In this document: one piece after another, positions 7,036-14,018 of the stretch
Layout: each line of letters starts with the position of its first letter
Numbering within the stretch: the stretch's first letter is position 1
Origin: Sphingomonadales bacterium
Lineage (GTDB): Bacteria > Pseudomonadota > Alphaproteobacteria > Sphingomonadales > Sphingomonadaceae
DNA: 18,242 nucleotides
Assembly (NCBI GenBank): GCA_027486275.1
Contig: JAIXPM010000138.1
Location: 1-18,242, forward strand
Direction: 5' to 3'
Program-made: the position numbers and the translations under genes
The notes under the pieces: generated by a model
Told to the model about the DNA's origin: nothing
Database searches by the model: none
Seen by the model: the letters and a program-made list of their open reading frames with translations, nothing else

Positions 7036-7569
7036 ATGGCAACCGATGATCTGAAGGTGCTGGTGCGCACGATTCCCGATTATCCCAAGCCCGGGATCAT
7101 GTTCCGCGATATCACCACGCTGCTGCTGGATGGGCCGGGATTTGCCGCCAGCATCACCCGCATGGCGGCAAGCCTGACCACGCCACCCGATCTGATCGCC
7201 GGGATCGAGGCGCGCGGCTTCATCTTCGGGGCGGCCCTGGCCCGCGAACTGGGGGTGGGGCTGGTCCTGCTGCGCAAGCAGAACAAGCTTCCCGGGCGCG
7301 TTTCTGGCGTGAATTATGCGCTGGAATATGGCCAGGATCGCATCGAGATGCACGATGATGCCGTGCCGGCCGGCAGTCGTGTCTGCCTGGTTGATGATCT
7401 GATTGCCACCGGCGGCACTGCCCTTGCCGGGGCGCAACTGCTGCGCGGCGGCGGTGCGGTTGTGACACAGGCGGCCTTTGCCATCGATCTGCCCGATCTG
7501 GGCGGCGCCCAGCGGCTGCGCAAGGCCGGCATCACCCCCCACAGTCTGATGGCGTTTTCTGGCCATTGA
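7036..7569 (+). CDS. apt: Adenine phosphoribosyltransferase
   Basis: Apt salvages adenine by joining it to PRPP to make AMP in the cytoplasm. The 177-residue protein has the usual opening [25 protein letters not shown], the family [13 protein letters not shown] block (residues 58-69), and the RKQNKLPG flexible loop. The PRPP-binding motif [14 protein letters not shown] spans residues 116-129, with the two aspartates at 120-121. The ATG at 7036 follows GGGGGAC; the upstream in-frame ATGs at 7024 and 6964 add residues unlike the family and run across the petC-apt hairpin. It lies downstream of petC. Apt next to bc1 genes is something I recall from other alphaproteobacteria, but there is no obvious functional coupling. 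Confidence 0.95.
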   Translation: MATDDLKVLVRTIPDYPKPGIMFRDITTLLLDGPGFAASITRMAASLTTPPDLIAGIEARGFIFGAALARELGVGLVLLRKQNKLPGRVSGVNYALEYGQDRIEMHDDAVPAGSRVCLVDDLIATGGTALAGAQLLRGGGAVVTQAAFAIDLPDLGGAQRLRKAGITPHSLMAFSGH

Positions 7570-7613
7570 TCCGGCTTATGCTTGTCCCGGCGAATCGTGC
7601 GGGGTGAGGGCAG

Positions 7614-8435
7614 ATGGACCGCGAACGGAAAGGGCTGTTGGATCTGGGTGGAACCGATGCGGTATTGCGCGCCGTCGTCAGCGCCTGCCTTGGCCAGTAT
7701 CGCCGCAACGAGGCGCAATTGCTGGCCGCGCTGGATGGCGAAATCCTGCACCAGACGCGGGTGAGCCTGCGCCGGCTGCGATCGGCACTGCGACTGTTCC
7801 AGCCACTCACGGGCCCACAGCTGGCGCTGGAGGCGGGGCTGCGCGACCTGTCGGGCGCATTGGGTGCTGCACGCGATCTGGATGTGCTGCTGGCGCGGGC
7901 CTCGCCGGGCCCGCTGCACGACAAGCTCTCAGCCGCGCGGGATGCAGCCTTCGCCCACGCGATGGCTGCACTGCACGCCGCCTCCACGCGGGCCATGCTG
8001 CTCGACCTGTCGGAATGGATTGTGCTGCACCCACCACTGCCGGCGGACGACGCACGCGATCACGCCGCCCGCCAGCTTGATTGCTGCCGGCGCAAGGTGA
8101 AGAAGGCTGGGCAGGCGTTGGTGGATGGCGATGACGCAGCCCGCCACCGGCTGCGCAAGCGCGTGAAGCGGCTGCGCCATGCCTGCGAACTGTTCGGCAG
8201 CCTGTTTCCGGCACCCGGCCGGCGAGCGCGCTTCATGTCGGCGCTGTTGCCTCTGCAGGATGCATTAGGTGCCTTGAACGACCTGGTGGTGGCGCAGGCG
8301 GTGCTGGCCCGCATTGGCAGCAGCCGTGTGCGCGGGGCCGCGGCGCTGACTGGCCAAACCCAACGCCCGGCGCTGCTGGCCACAGCCGTGAAGGCCCACG
8401 AACAGGTGATGACAGCGCCGCGGTTCTGGCGCTGA
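7614..8435 (+). CDS. CHAD domain protein
   Basis: The 273-residue product is a CHAD domain (conserved histidine alpha-helical domain), a helical bundle that binds polyphosphate and often locates to polyphosphate granules. The first repeat shows EILHQTRVSLRRLRSALRLF (residues 44-62) and the second AARHRLRKRVKRLRHACELFGSLF (176-198). Their clustered His, Arg and Lys would line the positively charged channel. The DLDVLLARA and LGALNDLVVAQAVL helices are also typical. Unlike many relatives there is no CYTH triphosphatase domain in front; the protein is CHAD alone. GTGAGGGCAG directly precedes the ATG. It lies 44 bases after apt and may share its transcript, and it converges on the DUF6481 gene with only nine bases between stops. 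No ppk or phosphate gene is nearby, so its partner is unknown. Confidence 0.88.
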   Translation: MDRERKGLLDLGGTDAVLRAVVSACLGQYRRNEAQLLAALDGEILHQTRVSLRRLRSALRLFQPLTGPQLALEAGLRDLSGALGAARDLDVLLARASPGPLHDKLSAARDAAFAHAMAALHAASTRAMLLDLSEWIVLHPPLPADDARDHAARQLDCCRRKVKKAGQALVDGDDAARHRLRKRVKRLRHACELFGSLFPAPGRRARFMSALLPLQDALGALNDLVVAQAVLARIGSSRVRGAAALTGQTQRPALLATAVKAHEQVMTAPRFWR

Positions 8436-8444
8436 AGTGGCTGG

Positions 8445-8771
8445 TTAGCGGATGCGCTGCTTGCGGGCGGCGTAGCGGGCGTCGCGGGCGGCCTTCTGGG
8501 CGGCTTCGCGGGAAATGGCTTCCAGGCGCTGCTGTTCGGCCTGCTTCTCGCGCTGGGCTTCCTTGACCTTTTTTTCTTCGGCCATCTGGCGGGCGCGTTC
8601 GGCGCGGGCGACCTTGGCCTCGGCTTCCTTCTCGGCGCGCTTTTCGGCGCGCGCGCGGGCAGCAGCAATGGCTTCATCGCTTGGCGCAGCGGCTTTGAAT
8701 TTTTCCAGCTTGGCCAGCTTGGCTTCGGCGGCGGTCTTGGCGCGGTCTTTGTGATCGGGGAGTTTGAACAT
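8445..8771 (-). CDS. DUF6481 family protein, highly charged helical
   Basis: This 108-residue protein is dominated by Ala, Lys, Glu and Arg, for example ARARAEKRAEKEAEAKVARAERARQMAEEKKVKEAQREKQAEQQ. It should form one long charged helix or coiled coil. The opening MFKLPDHKDRAKTAAEAKLAKLEKF matches what I recall of the DUF6481 family found in sphingomonads. There is no signal peptide or membrane segment. Function is unknown; RNA or protein binding would be a guess from composition. It starts 11 bases after the stop of the molybdopterin oxidoreductase on the same strand, with no clear ribosome-binding site, so translation may depend on coupling. Low-complexity composition means similarity searches may give false hits. 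Confidence 0.8.
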   Translation of the reverse strand: MFKLPDHKDRAKTAAEAKLAKLEKFKAAAPSDEAIAAARARAEKRAEKEAEAKVARAERARQMAEEKKVKEAQREKQAEQQRLEAISREAAQKAARDARYAARKQRIR

Positions 8772-8782
8772 AGAGCGCCGCT

Positions 8783-10882
8783 TTAGCCGCTCGCGGCCTC
8801 TGCTGCAACCGCGAAGGCAGGGCTGATCCTGACTGGCGTGCCCACCAGCGCCGCCGTTCCCGACAGCACGTCCAACCGCGAGCGCAGAGTCAGATCATTG
8901 TGGCTCACCCCCGGCCGCAGCGCTGCCACCGACTGGCGCACACCGGGCCGGGCATGGCCAAAACCATGGGGCAGGGAAATGACGCCTGCCATGATCTCGT
9001 CCGTCACCTTGGCCGGCGCCTTCACCGTGCCGGCGGCGCTGCTGATCTGCACCAGCGCGCCATCGCCGATGCCGTGTTCAGCGGCATCCTGGGGGTTGAT
9101 CAGCACGATGCACTTGTCCGGCCCCTTGGCCAGGCGCGGGGCGTTACCAAGCCAGCTGTTGTTGCTGCGGATATGGCGGCGGCCGATCAATACCAGGCCG
9201 GGCTCGGGTTGCGCCTTCAGCCACGCGGCAAAGCGTCCGGTGAAATCGTCGATTACCGGTTCGGGTGCGCAGCGGATGGTCTTGCCAGACGTGAACAGCC
9301 GCTCTGGCAAGCGTGGCACATGCGGGCCCAGATCAAGCCCGTGCGGATGCGCCATGACGTCCGCCAGGCTCAGCCCACCCTTTTGCAACATGCGATCGAG
9401 CTGTTCGCGCGGCTGCACCGGTGGCGGCAAGTTGATGCCCTGCGCTGCGGCCAGCGCCTGCGCCAGTTCGGCCACCACTTCCCAATCGCGCTTCTGCCCT
9501 TCCAGTGGCTCCCACAGCGCGGGGGAGAATTTGGTGAAATTGCGGAAGGCAATGGGGGCCAGCAGCAGGGGATAATGATCCTTGGCCAGCGGCGGGCAGG
9601 GCGGCAGGATATAATGCGCCTTCCGCGATGTTGCCGTGATCATCGGATCGACCGAGACCATCAGTTCCAGCCCGTCGATCGCCGCATCCAGCGCGTCGCC
9701 ATCCGGCACTGAGAGCACCGGGTTGCCGGCAATCACCACCAGCGCCTTGATCTGGCCCTCTCCGGGCGTCAATATCTCTTCGGCCAGACTCACCGCCGGG
9801 AATTCGCCCATCACTTCCGGATAGCCGCTCACTCGGCTGAAGAAGCGCCCGCGGCTGCCGGGGCCGGAACTGCCGGCGACATCCACCGCCGGGCTGGAGA
9901 ACATCACCCCGCCCTCGCGGTCGAGATTGCCCGTCGCAATGTTGAGCAGGTTGATCAACCAGTGCGCCAGCGTGCCGAACGGCGCCGTGCTCACCCCGAT
10001 GCGGCCGTAGACGGCGGTCGGCAGGCCATTGCCGAGCTCGGCGGCCAGCGCATGGATGGCAGCAACCTCCCAGCCGCAGGCGTGGGCGAGATCGGTGATC
10101 GTGAAGTGCCGCAGCGCCGCCCACGCCTCGTCCCAGCCCTCCAGCATCGGCGCCAGCCGGCCGGGGTTCACGAGTCCGGCGTCGTCCAGCGCCAACAGCA
10201 ACGCCGCCAGCAGGGCCGGATCACTGCCGGGGCGGATGAAATGATGGGCGTCCGCAATGCCCGCCGTTTCGCTGCGGCGCGGATCGATCACGGTCAGCCG
10301 GCCGCCGCGCGCCTGCATTTCGGCGATGCGGCGCTTCACGTCGGGCACGGTCCACACGCTGCCATTTGATGCCAACGGATTGCCGCCGAGGATCACCAGA
10401 TGCTGCGTGCGCTCGATATCGGGGATCGGGAACAACGCATTGTGGCCATAAAGAAAATATTGCGCCAGCTGGTGCGGCATCTGATCGACGGTGGACGCCG
10501 AATAAACCCCACGCACCCCCAGCGCCTTCTTCAGCGCGCCGGTCTGCATGCCCAGCGCGAAATCATGCGCGGTGGGATTGCCAACATAGAGCGCTGCCGC
10601 GCCGCCCGCAGCCTTGATGGCGGCGAATTTCGTGCCGATCTCCGCAAGCGCCGTTTCCCAATCCAGCGCCACCCAGCCGTCACCCACCCGCTTCATCGGA
10701 CTGGTCAGCCGGTCGGGATCGGCCTCCAGATCGGCGATGGCATTGCCCTTGGGGCAGATGTGGCCACGCGAAATTGGATCATCAGCGTCGCCGCGGATGC
10801 TCACCACCCGGCGCCCATCTGTTTCGATCAGCAATCCGCAATTGGCTTCGCAGATATGGCAGGTGCGTGTGTGGACCGGCAT
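8783..10882 (-). CDS. Molybdopterin-dependent oxidoreductase, DMSO reductase superfamily
   Basis: A 699-residue enzyme of the DMSO-reductase superfamily, which uses a bis-pyranopterin molybdenum (or tungsten) cofactor for redox chemistry on small substrates; the substrate is unknown. The N-terminal [4Fe-4S] site is CHICEANC (Cys8, 11, 15) plus CPKG (Cys43). The cofactor-binding core follows, with LVILGGNPLASNG (162-174), LTVIDPRRSETA (196-207) and RPGSDPALLAALLL. The C-terminal dinucleotide-binding domain contains RRHIRSNNSWLGN and SLPHGFGH. Where formate dehydrogenases carry the metal-ligating Cys or Sec, this protein reads YSASTVDQMPHQ (127-138), with no cysteine. There is no Tat signal, so it is probably cytoplasmic. 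No iron-sulfur, cytochrome or anchor partner is encoded nearby. GGGGAG lies about nine bases before the ATG. The overall family is firm, the specific reaction is not. Confidence 0.92.
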   Translation of the reverse strand: MPVHTRTCHICEANCGLLIETDGRRVVSIRGDADDPISRGHICPKGNAIADLEADPDRLTSPMKRVGDGWVALDWETALAEIGTKFAAIKAAGGAAALYVGNPTAHDFALGMQTGALKKALGVRGVYSASTVDQMPHQLAQYFLYGHNALFPIPDIERTQHLVILGGNPLASNGSVWTVPDVKRRIAEMQARGGRLTVIDPRRSETAGIADAHHFIRPGSDPALLAALLLALDDAGLVNPGRLAPMLEGWDEAWAALRHFTITDLAHACGWEVAAIHALAAELGNGLPTAVYGRIGVSTAPFGTLAHWLINLLNIATGNLDREGGVMFSSPAVDVAGSSGPGSRGRFFSRVSGYPEVMGEFPAVSLAEEILTPGEGQIKALVVIAGNPVLSVPDGDALDAAIDGLELMVSVDPMITATSRKAHYILPPCPPLAKDHYPLLLAPIAFRNFTKFSPALWEPLEGQKRDWEVVAELAQALAAAQGINLPPPVQPREQLDRMLQKGGLSLADVMAHPHGLDLGPHVPRLPERLFTSGKTIRCAPEPVIDDFTGRFAAWLKAQPEPGLVLIGRRHIRSNNSWLGNAPRLAKGPDKCIVLINPQDAAEHGIGDGALVQISSAAGTVKAPAKVTDEIMAGVISLPHGFGHARPGVRQSVAALRPGVSHNDLTLRSRLDVLSGTAALVGTPVRISPAFAVAAEAASG

Positions 10883-10974
10883 GGCGGCAATCTCCCCAGC
10901 CCAAGCCTATCAGCGCCACCCCCCAATGGCGACAGGCTTTGCGCTGGCCGCTGCGTGCGCTAGCTATTGCGGTA
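10883..10974. other. Divergent spacer between the molybdoenzyme and Pr6Pr-like genes
   Basis: Only 92 bases separate the two divergent start codons, so both promoters must lie here. On the minus strand GGGGAG serves the molybdoenzyme. On the plus strand a CTATTG box at 10964-10969 lies directly before the ATG at 10975 with no ribosome-binding site. No clear operator or repeat is visible. Confidence 0.4.
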
Positions 10975-11610
10975 ATGAAGGAAGAATGGCTGACAGGCAG
11001 ATCACGCGCCGCTGCGGCAGCCGTTGCAGTGCTGTGCGGCACGGCGCTTTTCACCCAATTCGCCCTGAACGTTGTGGAACGCGGTCGCGATCCGCTGGAC
11101 GAGGTGCAGCGGCTTTATGGCTGGTTCACCATCTGGTCCAACACGGCGGTGGCGCTGATTGCCGGCCACGTCGCGCTGGTTGGCCGGGCGCGTGGCCCGG
11201 CGCATCCGGCGCTGCTGGCCGCCAGCGCGGCATGGATCGCGGTGGTGGGCATCATCTACAACACGCTGCTCGCTGGCCTGAACCATCCGCCAACCTTATT
11301 GCGTCATGCCATTGATTTCATCTTCCACGTGTTTTCGCCCATTGCCTGGCCGCTGTGGTGGCTGCTGCTGCGGCCGGCGGCCCGGCTTGGCTGGCAGCAT
11401 GTGTGGGCGGTGCTGCCGCTGCCGCTGGCCTATTGCCTGTTTGCGCTGCTGGTGGGCGCGCAGACCGGCAGCTACCCCTATTATTTCATCGATGCCGGCA
11501 AGCTGGGCTGGGCGCAGCTGGGCATCAACATCACCGGCCTGGCCAGCCTGTTTGCTGCTGCAATGGCCATTGCCATCTGGTGGGATCGCCGCCGTTCGCC
11601 AAAAGGATAG
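10975..11610 (+). CDS. Six-helix membrane protein, Pr6Pr-like
   Basis: A 211-residue integral membrane protein with six predicted helices (about residues 11-30, 51-70, 79-100, 113-133, 145-162 and 183-204). Features I associate with the Pr6Pr family are RLYGWFTIWSNTAVAL (47-62), IIYNTLLAG (93-101), DFIFHVFSPIAWPLWW (114-129), and the loop GSYPYYFIDAGKLGW (165-179). The conserved membrane Thr52 and His118 are reminiscent of eukaryotic AIG1/ADTRP/FAR-17a proteins, some of which hydrolyse fatty-acid esters; that link is inference. The ATG at 10975 (MKEEWLTGRS) lacks a ribosome-binding site and may be read from a leaderless transcript. The gene ends three bases before the acyl-CoA synthetase, so the two are very probably cotranscribed, hinting at lipid metabolism. 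Confidence 0.75.
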   Translation: MKEEWLTGRSRAAAAAVAVLCGTALFTQFALNVVERGRDPLDEVQRLYGWFTIWSNTAVALIAGHVALVGRARGPAHPALLAASAAWIAVVGIIYNTLLAGLNHPPTLLRHAIDFIFHVFSPIAWPLWWLLLRPAARLGWQHVWAVLPLPLAYCLFALLVGAQTGSYPYYFIDAGKLGWAQLGINITGLASLFAAAMAIAIWWDRRRSPKG

Positions 11611-11613
11611 ACC

Positions 11614-13137
11614 ATGCACCCGTTTCATCATGCCGCGAACCAGCCCGATATGCCTGCCATCATCATGGCCGGCAGCGGCGACACACTGACCTATGCGCAG
11701 CTGGAAGCCGAATCCAACCGCATTGCCCATCTGCTGCGCGGCCTTGGCCTGGTGCGCGGCGATACCATCGCCATCCTGATGCACAACGAAATTGATTTCC
11801 TGCCCATCTGCTGGGCGGCGCAGCGGGCGGGTCTAGTTTATGTCGCCATGTCGACCAAGCTGACCGCCGATGAAGCTGGCTATATTGCGAAGGATTCGGG
11901 CTCCAAGGCAATTTTCTGTTCGCCGGCCCTGGCCGAAGTGGCGGTGGCCGCCACGCCCAGCCTGTCACCGGCGGCACGATTCTGCACCGGCGCCGGCGCC
12001 CCGGGTTGCACCCGCCTGCACGATGCGATCATGAACATGCGCACCACCCGTATCGCGGATGAAAGCACCGGGCGTGACATGCTCTATTCCAGCGGCACCA
12101 CCGGCCGGCCCAAGGGCGTGCGCGGGCCCCTGCCGGAAGGCCCGATCGATCAGGTCGATGCGCTGTCCGGCATGGTGGCGGCGCTGTATCAATTTACGCC
12201 GGGCATGAAATATCTGTCGCCGGCGCCGCTCTATCACGCCGCGCCGCTGCGTTATTGCATGAGCGTGCACAAGTTTGGCGGCTCCGTGGTGGTGATGGAG
12301 AAGTTCGATCCGGAATCCTATCTGGCGCTGGTCGAAAAGCACCACATCACCCACAGCCAGTTGGTGCCCACCATGTTCGTGCGCATGCTGAAACTGCCCG
12401 ATGATGTGCGCGCAAAATATGATCTTTCCAGCCTGACGGTTGCCATTCACGCCGCCGCGCCATGCCCGGTGGACGTGAAGCACGCCATGATCGCCTGGTG
12501 GGGCCCGGTGATCTTCGAATATTACAGCGCCACCGAAGGCGCCGGCTTCACCGCCATTTCCCCGCAGGAATGGCTGGCGCGGCCGGGCAGTGTCGGCAAA
12601 TCCATCCTGGGCGAAATCCGTGTGCTCGATGATGACGGCAACCGGCTCGGCCCGAACGAGGTGGGTCGCATCTTCTTCCACGGCGGCGGCAGTTTCAGTT
12701 ACCACAATGATCCCGAGAAGACCGCCAGCGTGATGAGCGAGCATGGCGCCACCTTCGGCGACATCGGCCGGGTGGACGAAGAAGGCTATCTGTTCCTCAC
12801 CGACCGCGCGGCCTTCATGATCATTTCCGGCGGCGTGAACGTCTATCCGCAGGAAGCCGAAAACACGCTGATCTCGCATCCCGAGGTGGCCGATGTCGCG
12901 GTGTTCGGCATCCCGGACGAAGTGATGGGCGAAGCCGTCCACGCCGTCGTGCAGCCTCGTGACATGGGACGCGCCGGACCTGATCTGGAAGCTGAACTGA
13001 TCGCTTATGTGCGGGAGCGCCTCTCCCACGTGAAGTGCCCCAAGCGCATCGATTTCCGCGCCGAACTGCCGCGCCACGACACCGGCAAGCTCTACAAGCG
13101 GTTGTTGAAGGACGAATATTGGGCAAAGGCCAGTTGA
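11614..13137 (+). CDS. Acyl-CoA synthetase, AMP-forming
   Basis: A 507-residue ANL-superfamily ligase that activates a carboxylic acid to acyl-AMP and then acyl-CoA in the cytoplasm. The phosphate-binding loop is YSSGTTGRPKG (158-168), the adenine-site motif is EYYSATEGAG (302-311), and the ribose-binding aspartate is in GDIGRVDEEGYLFLTDR (382-398). The hinge is followed by MIISGGVNVYPQE, and the C-terminal catalytic lysine is Lys492 in RHDTGKLYKR. The long form of the A3 loop region (RGPLPEGPIDQ) and its overall shape suggest an aliphatic or steroid-side-chain type ligase rather than acetyl-CoA synthetase, but the substrate is not readable. AAGGA lies six bases before the ATG. It is the second gene of a pair with the Pr6Pr-like membrane protein. 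No beta-oxidation genes are adjacent. Confidence 0.92.
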   Translation: MHPFHHAANQPDMPAIIMAGSGDTLTYAQLEAESNRIAHLLRGLGLVRGDTIAILMHNEIDFLPICWAAQRAGLVYVAMSTKLTADEAGYIAKDSGSKAIFCSPALAEVAVAATPSLSPAARFCTGAGAPGCTRLHDAIMNMRTTRIADESTGRDMLYSSGTTGRPKGVRGPLPEGPIDQVDALSGMVAALYQFTPGMKYLSPAPLYHAAPLRYCMSVHKFGGSVVVMEKFDPESYLALVEKHHITHSQLVPTMFVRMLKLPDDVRAKYDLSSLTVAIHAAAPCPVDVKHAMIAWWGPVIFEYYSATEGAGFTAISPQEWLARPGSVGKSILGEIRVLDDDGNRLGPNEVGRIFFHGGGSFSYHNDPEKTASVMSEHGATFGDIGRVDEEGYLFLTDRAAFMIISGGVNVYPQEAENTLISHPEVADVAVFGIPDEVMGEAVHAVVQPRDMGRAGPDLEAELIAYVRERLSHVKCPKRIDFRAELPRHDTGKLYKRLLKDEYWAKAS

Positions 13138-13309
13138 ACCTGCACGGCATGACTGTCGGTGGATTTTACAACCATCACAACATTTCCCAGACGGCCTGAC
13201 AAAAAACCCCTTTTCCTGCAATGCGTTGCGCGCGCACGAAAAACTGGAACAGATATTGCATGGCGCTCTGTGCAGGCGCGACATTCGTGCTGCGGTTTTT
13301 GGGGGAATT
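13138..13309. other. Intergenic region upstream of the PEP-CTERM gene
   Basis: This 172-base stretch is more AT-rich than its surroundings and holds no gene I can support. It must contain the end of the acyl-CoA synthetase transcript and the start of the PEP-CTERM one, but I see no clear terminator hairpin and no convincing -35/-10 pair. A GGAAC at 13247 lacks a CGTT partner at the spacing expected for an EcfG stress promoter. Confidence 0.35.
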
Positions 13310-13936
13310 ATGCGCAAATTGATGCTTTTGGTGACGGCGGCAGCGCTGGCGGCACCGGTTGCGGCAGCCACCATCGACGTGGGGCCGCAGACATCCACTT
13401 TCACCGGCAATACCCGCGGTTACTGGTTCACTGCGCCGGTCGATTTCTACATCACGGGCCTGTTCGTGCCGACCGACTCTTCCAGCGACAGCCAGGATAT
13501 CGCGGTGATGCGCTTCAACAGTGCTATCCCGACGTTCAGCGCCACCACCAATGATTTCACCACGCTGCGGCTGATCCGCAACGACGCCAGCCCTGGCTTC
13601 GTTACGGCCGCAATCCAGTTCCGGACAGGCGATATCGTTGGTTTGCTTGGCAGCCGTGGTGTGTCGGCGACCAACAGCTATGGCGCAGGCGGCTTTGCCA
13701 CCACCTTGGGCGGAAATGCCATTACTCTGCAACGCATGGGCATGCAGAACCAGATGCGCGCGACCGATCCCGTCAACATTTGGACCGAAAACGGCTCGAT
13801 CAGCCGCGTGCTGTTCACCTATGAACTGGGCGAACTGGCCCCCGGCGTGCCGGAACCGGCCAGTTGGGCGATGCTGATCGCCGGGTTCGGCCTGACTGGG
13901 GCGGCCATGCGCCGTCGCCGCGCCGTCGCCGCCTGA
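13310..13936 (+). CDS. Secreted PEPxxWA-CTERM sorting-domain protein
   Basis: This 208-residue protein has a Sec signal peptide (MRKLMLLVTAAALAAPVAAA, cleavage near residue 20). It ends in a PEP-CTERM tail at residues 181-208: the PEPASWAM motif, a short hydrophobic helix LIAGFGLTGAA and a basic RRRR stop. Such tails are recognised and cut by an exosortase, which delivers the protein to the outer surface or extracellular matrix. The mature part looks beta-rich, with ATIDVGPQTSTFTGNTRGYWFTAPVDFYITGLFVP near the start, and contains no cysteine. I do not recognise its fold. GGGGGA directly precedes the chosen ATG; an ATG at 13226 would bury the signal peptide. It is a single gene followed by a strong terminator. 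No exosortase gene is in the window. Confidence 0.88.
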   Translation: MRKLMLLVTAAALAAPVAAATIDVGPQTSTFTGNTRGYWFTAPVDFYITGLFVPTDSSSDSQDIAVMRFNSAIPTFSATTNDFTTLRLIRNDASPGFVTAAIQFRTGDIVGLLGSRGVSATNSYGAGGFATTLGGNAITLQRMGMQNQMRATDPVNIWTENGSISRVLFTYELGELAPGVPEPASWAMLIAGFGLTGAAMRRRRAVAA

Positions 13937-13959
13937 TTTTTCGCTCGTCGCGACAAAGA

Positions 13960-13988
13960 GGGCCGTCCCGCAAGGGGCGGCCCTTTTT
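13960..13988 (+). terminator. Rho-independent terminator after the PEP-CTERM gene
   Basis: A 10-bp stem GGGCCGTCCC (13960-13969) / GGGGCGGCCC (13974-13983), with one T-G wobble, closes a GCAA tetraloop of the stable GNRA class. It is followed by TTTTT, a textbook intrinsic terminator 23 bases after the stop codon. Confidence 0.93.
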
Positions 13989-14011
13989 CGTTGCCTGCCG
14001 GCCTGCTATCG
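13983..14011 (+). promoter_or_regulatory. Possible promoter of the GumN-like gene
   Basis: CTTTTT (13983-13988) and CTATCG (14006-14011) are 17 bases apart. The -35 box would lie in the T tract of the preceding terminator, and the start would fall at or next to the ATG at 14019, giving a leaderless message. The -35 match is weak. Confidence 0.25.
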
Positions 14012-14018
14012 ACCTTGC

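Noticed and set aside
10986..11315. ATG with a good upstream GAAGGAAGA, out of frame with the Pr6Pr-like gene
   Set aside because: The protein is Arg/Cys/His-rich without any domain, while the other frame gives six clean membrane helices. The purine run is part of the MKEEW codons.
13247..13275. GGAAC as an EcfG stress-sigma promoter for the PEP-CTERM gene
   Set aside because: No CGTT occurs at the required 16-17 base spacing.
13261..13275. TGGCGC...GC as a sigma-54 promoter
   Set aside because: GG and GC are 10 rather than 12 bases apart, and no enhancer-type site is visible.
11965..13410. 481-codon open frame on the minus strand, antisense to the acyl-CoA synthetase
   Set aside because: Histidine- and arginine-rich shadow of a well-supported gene, with no domain and no ribosome-binding site.
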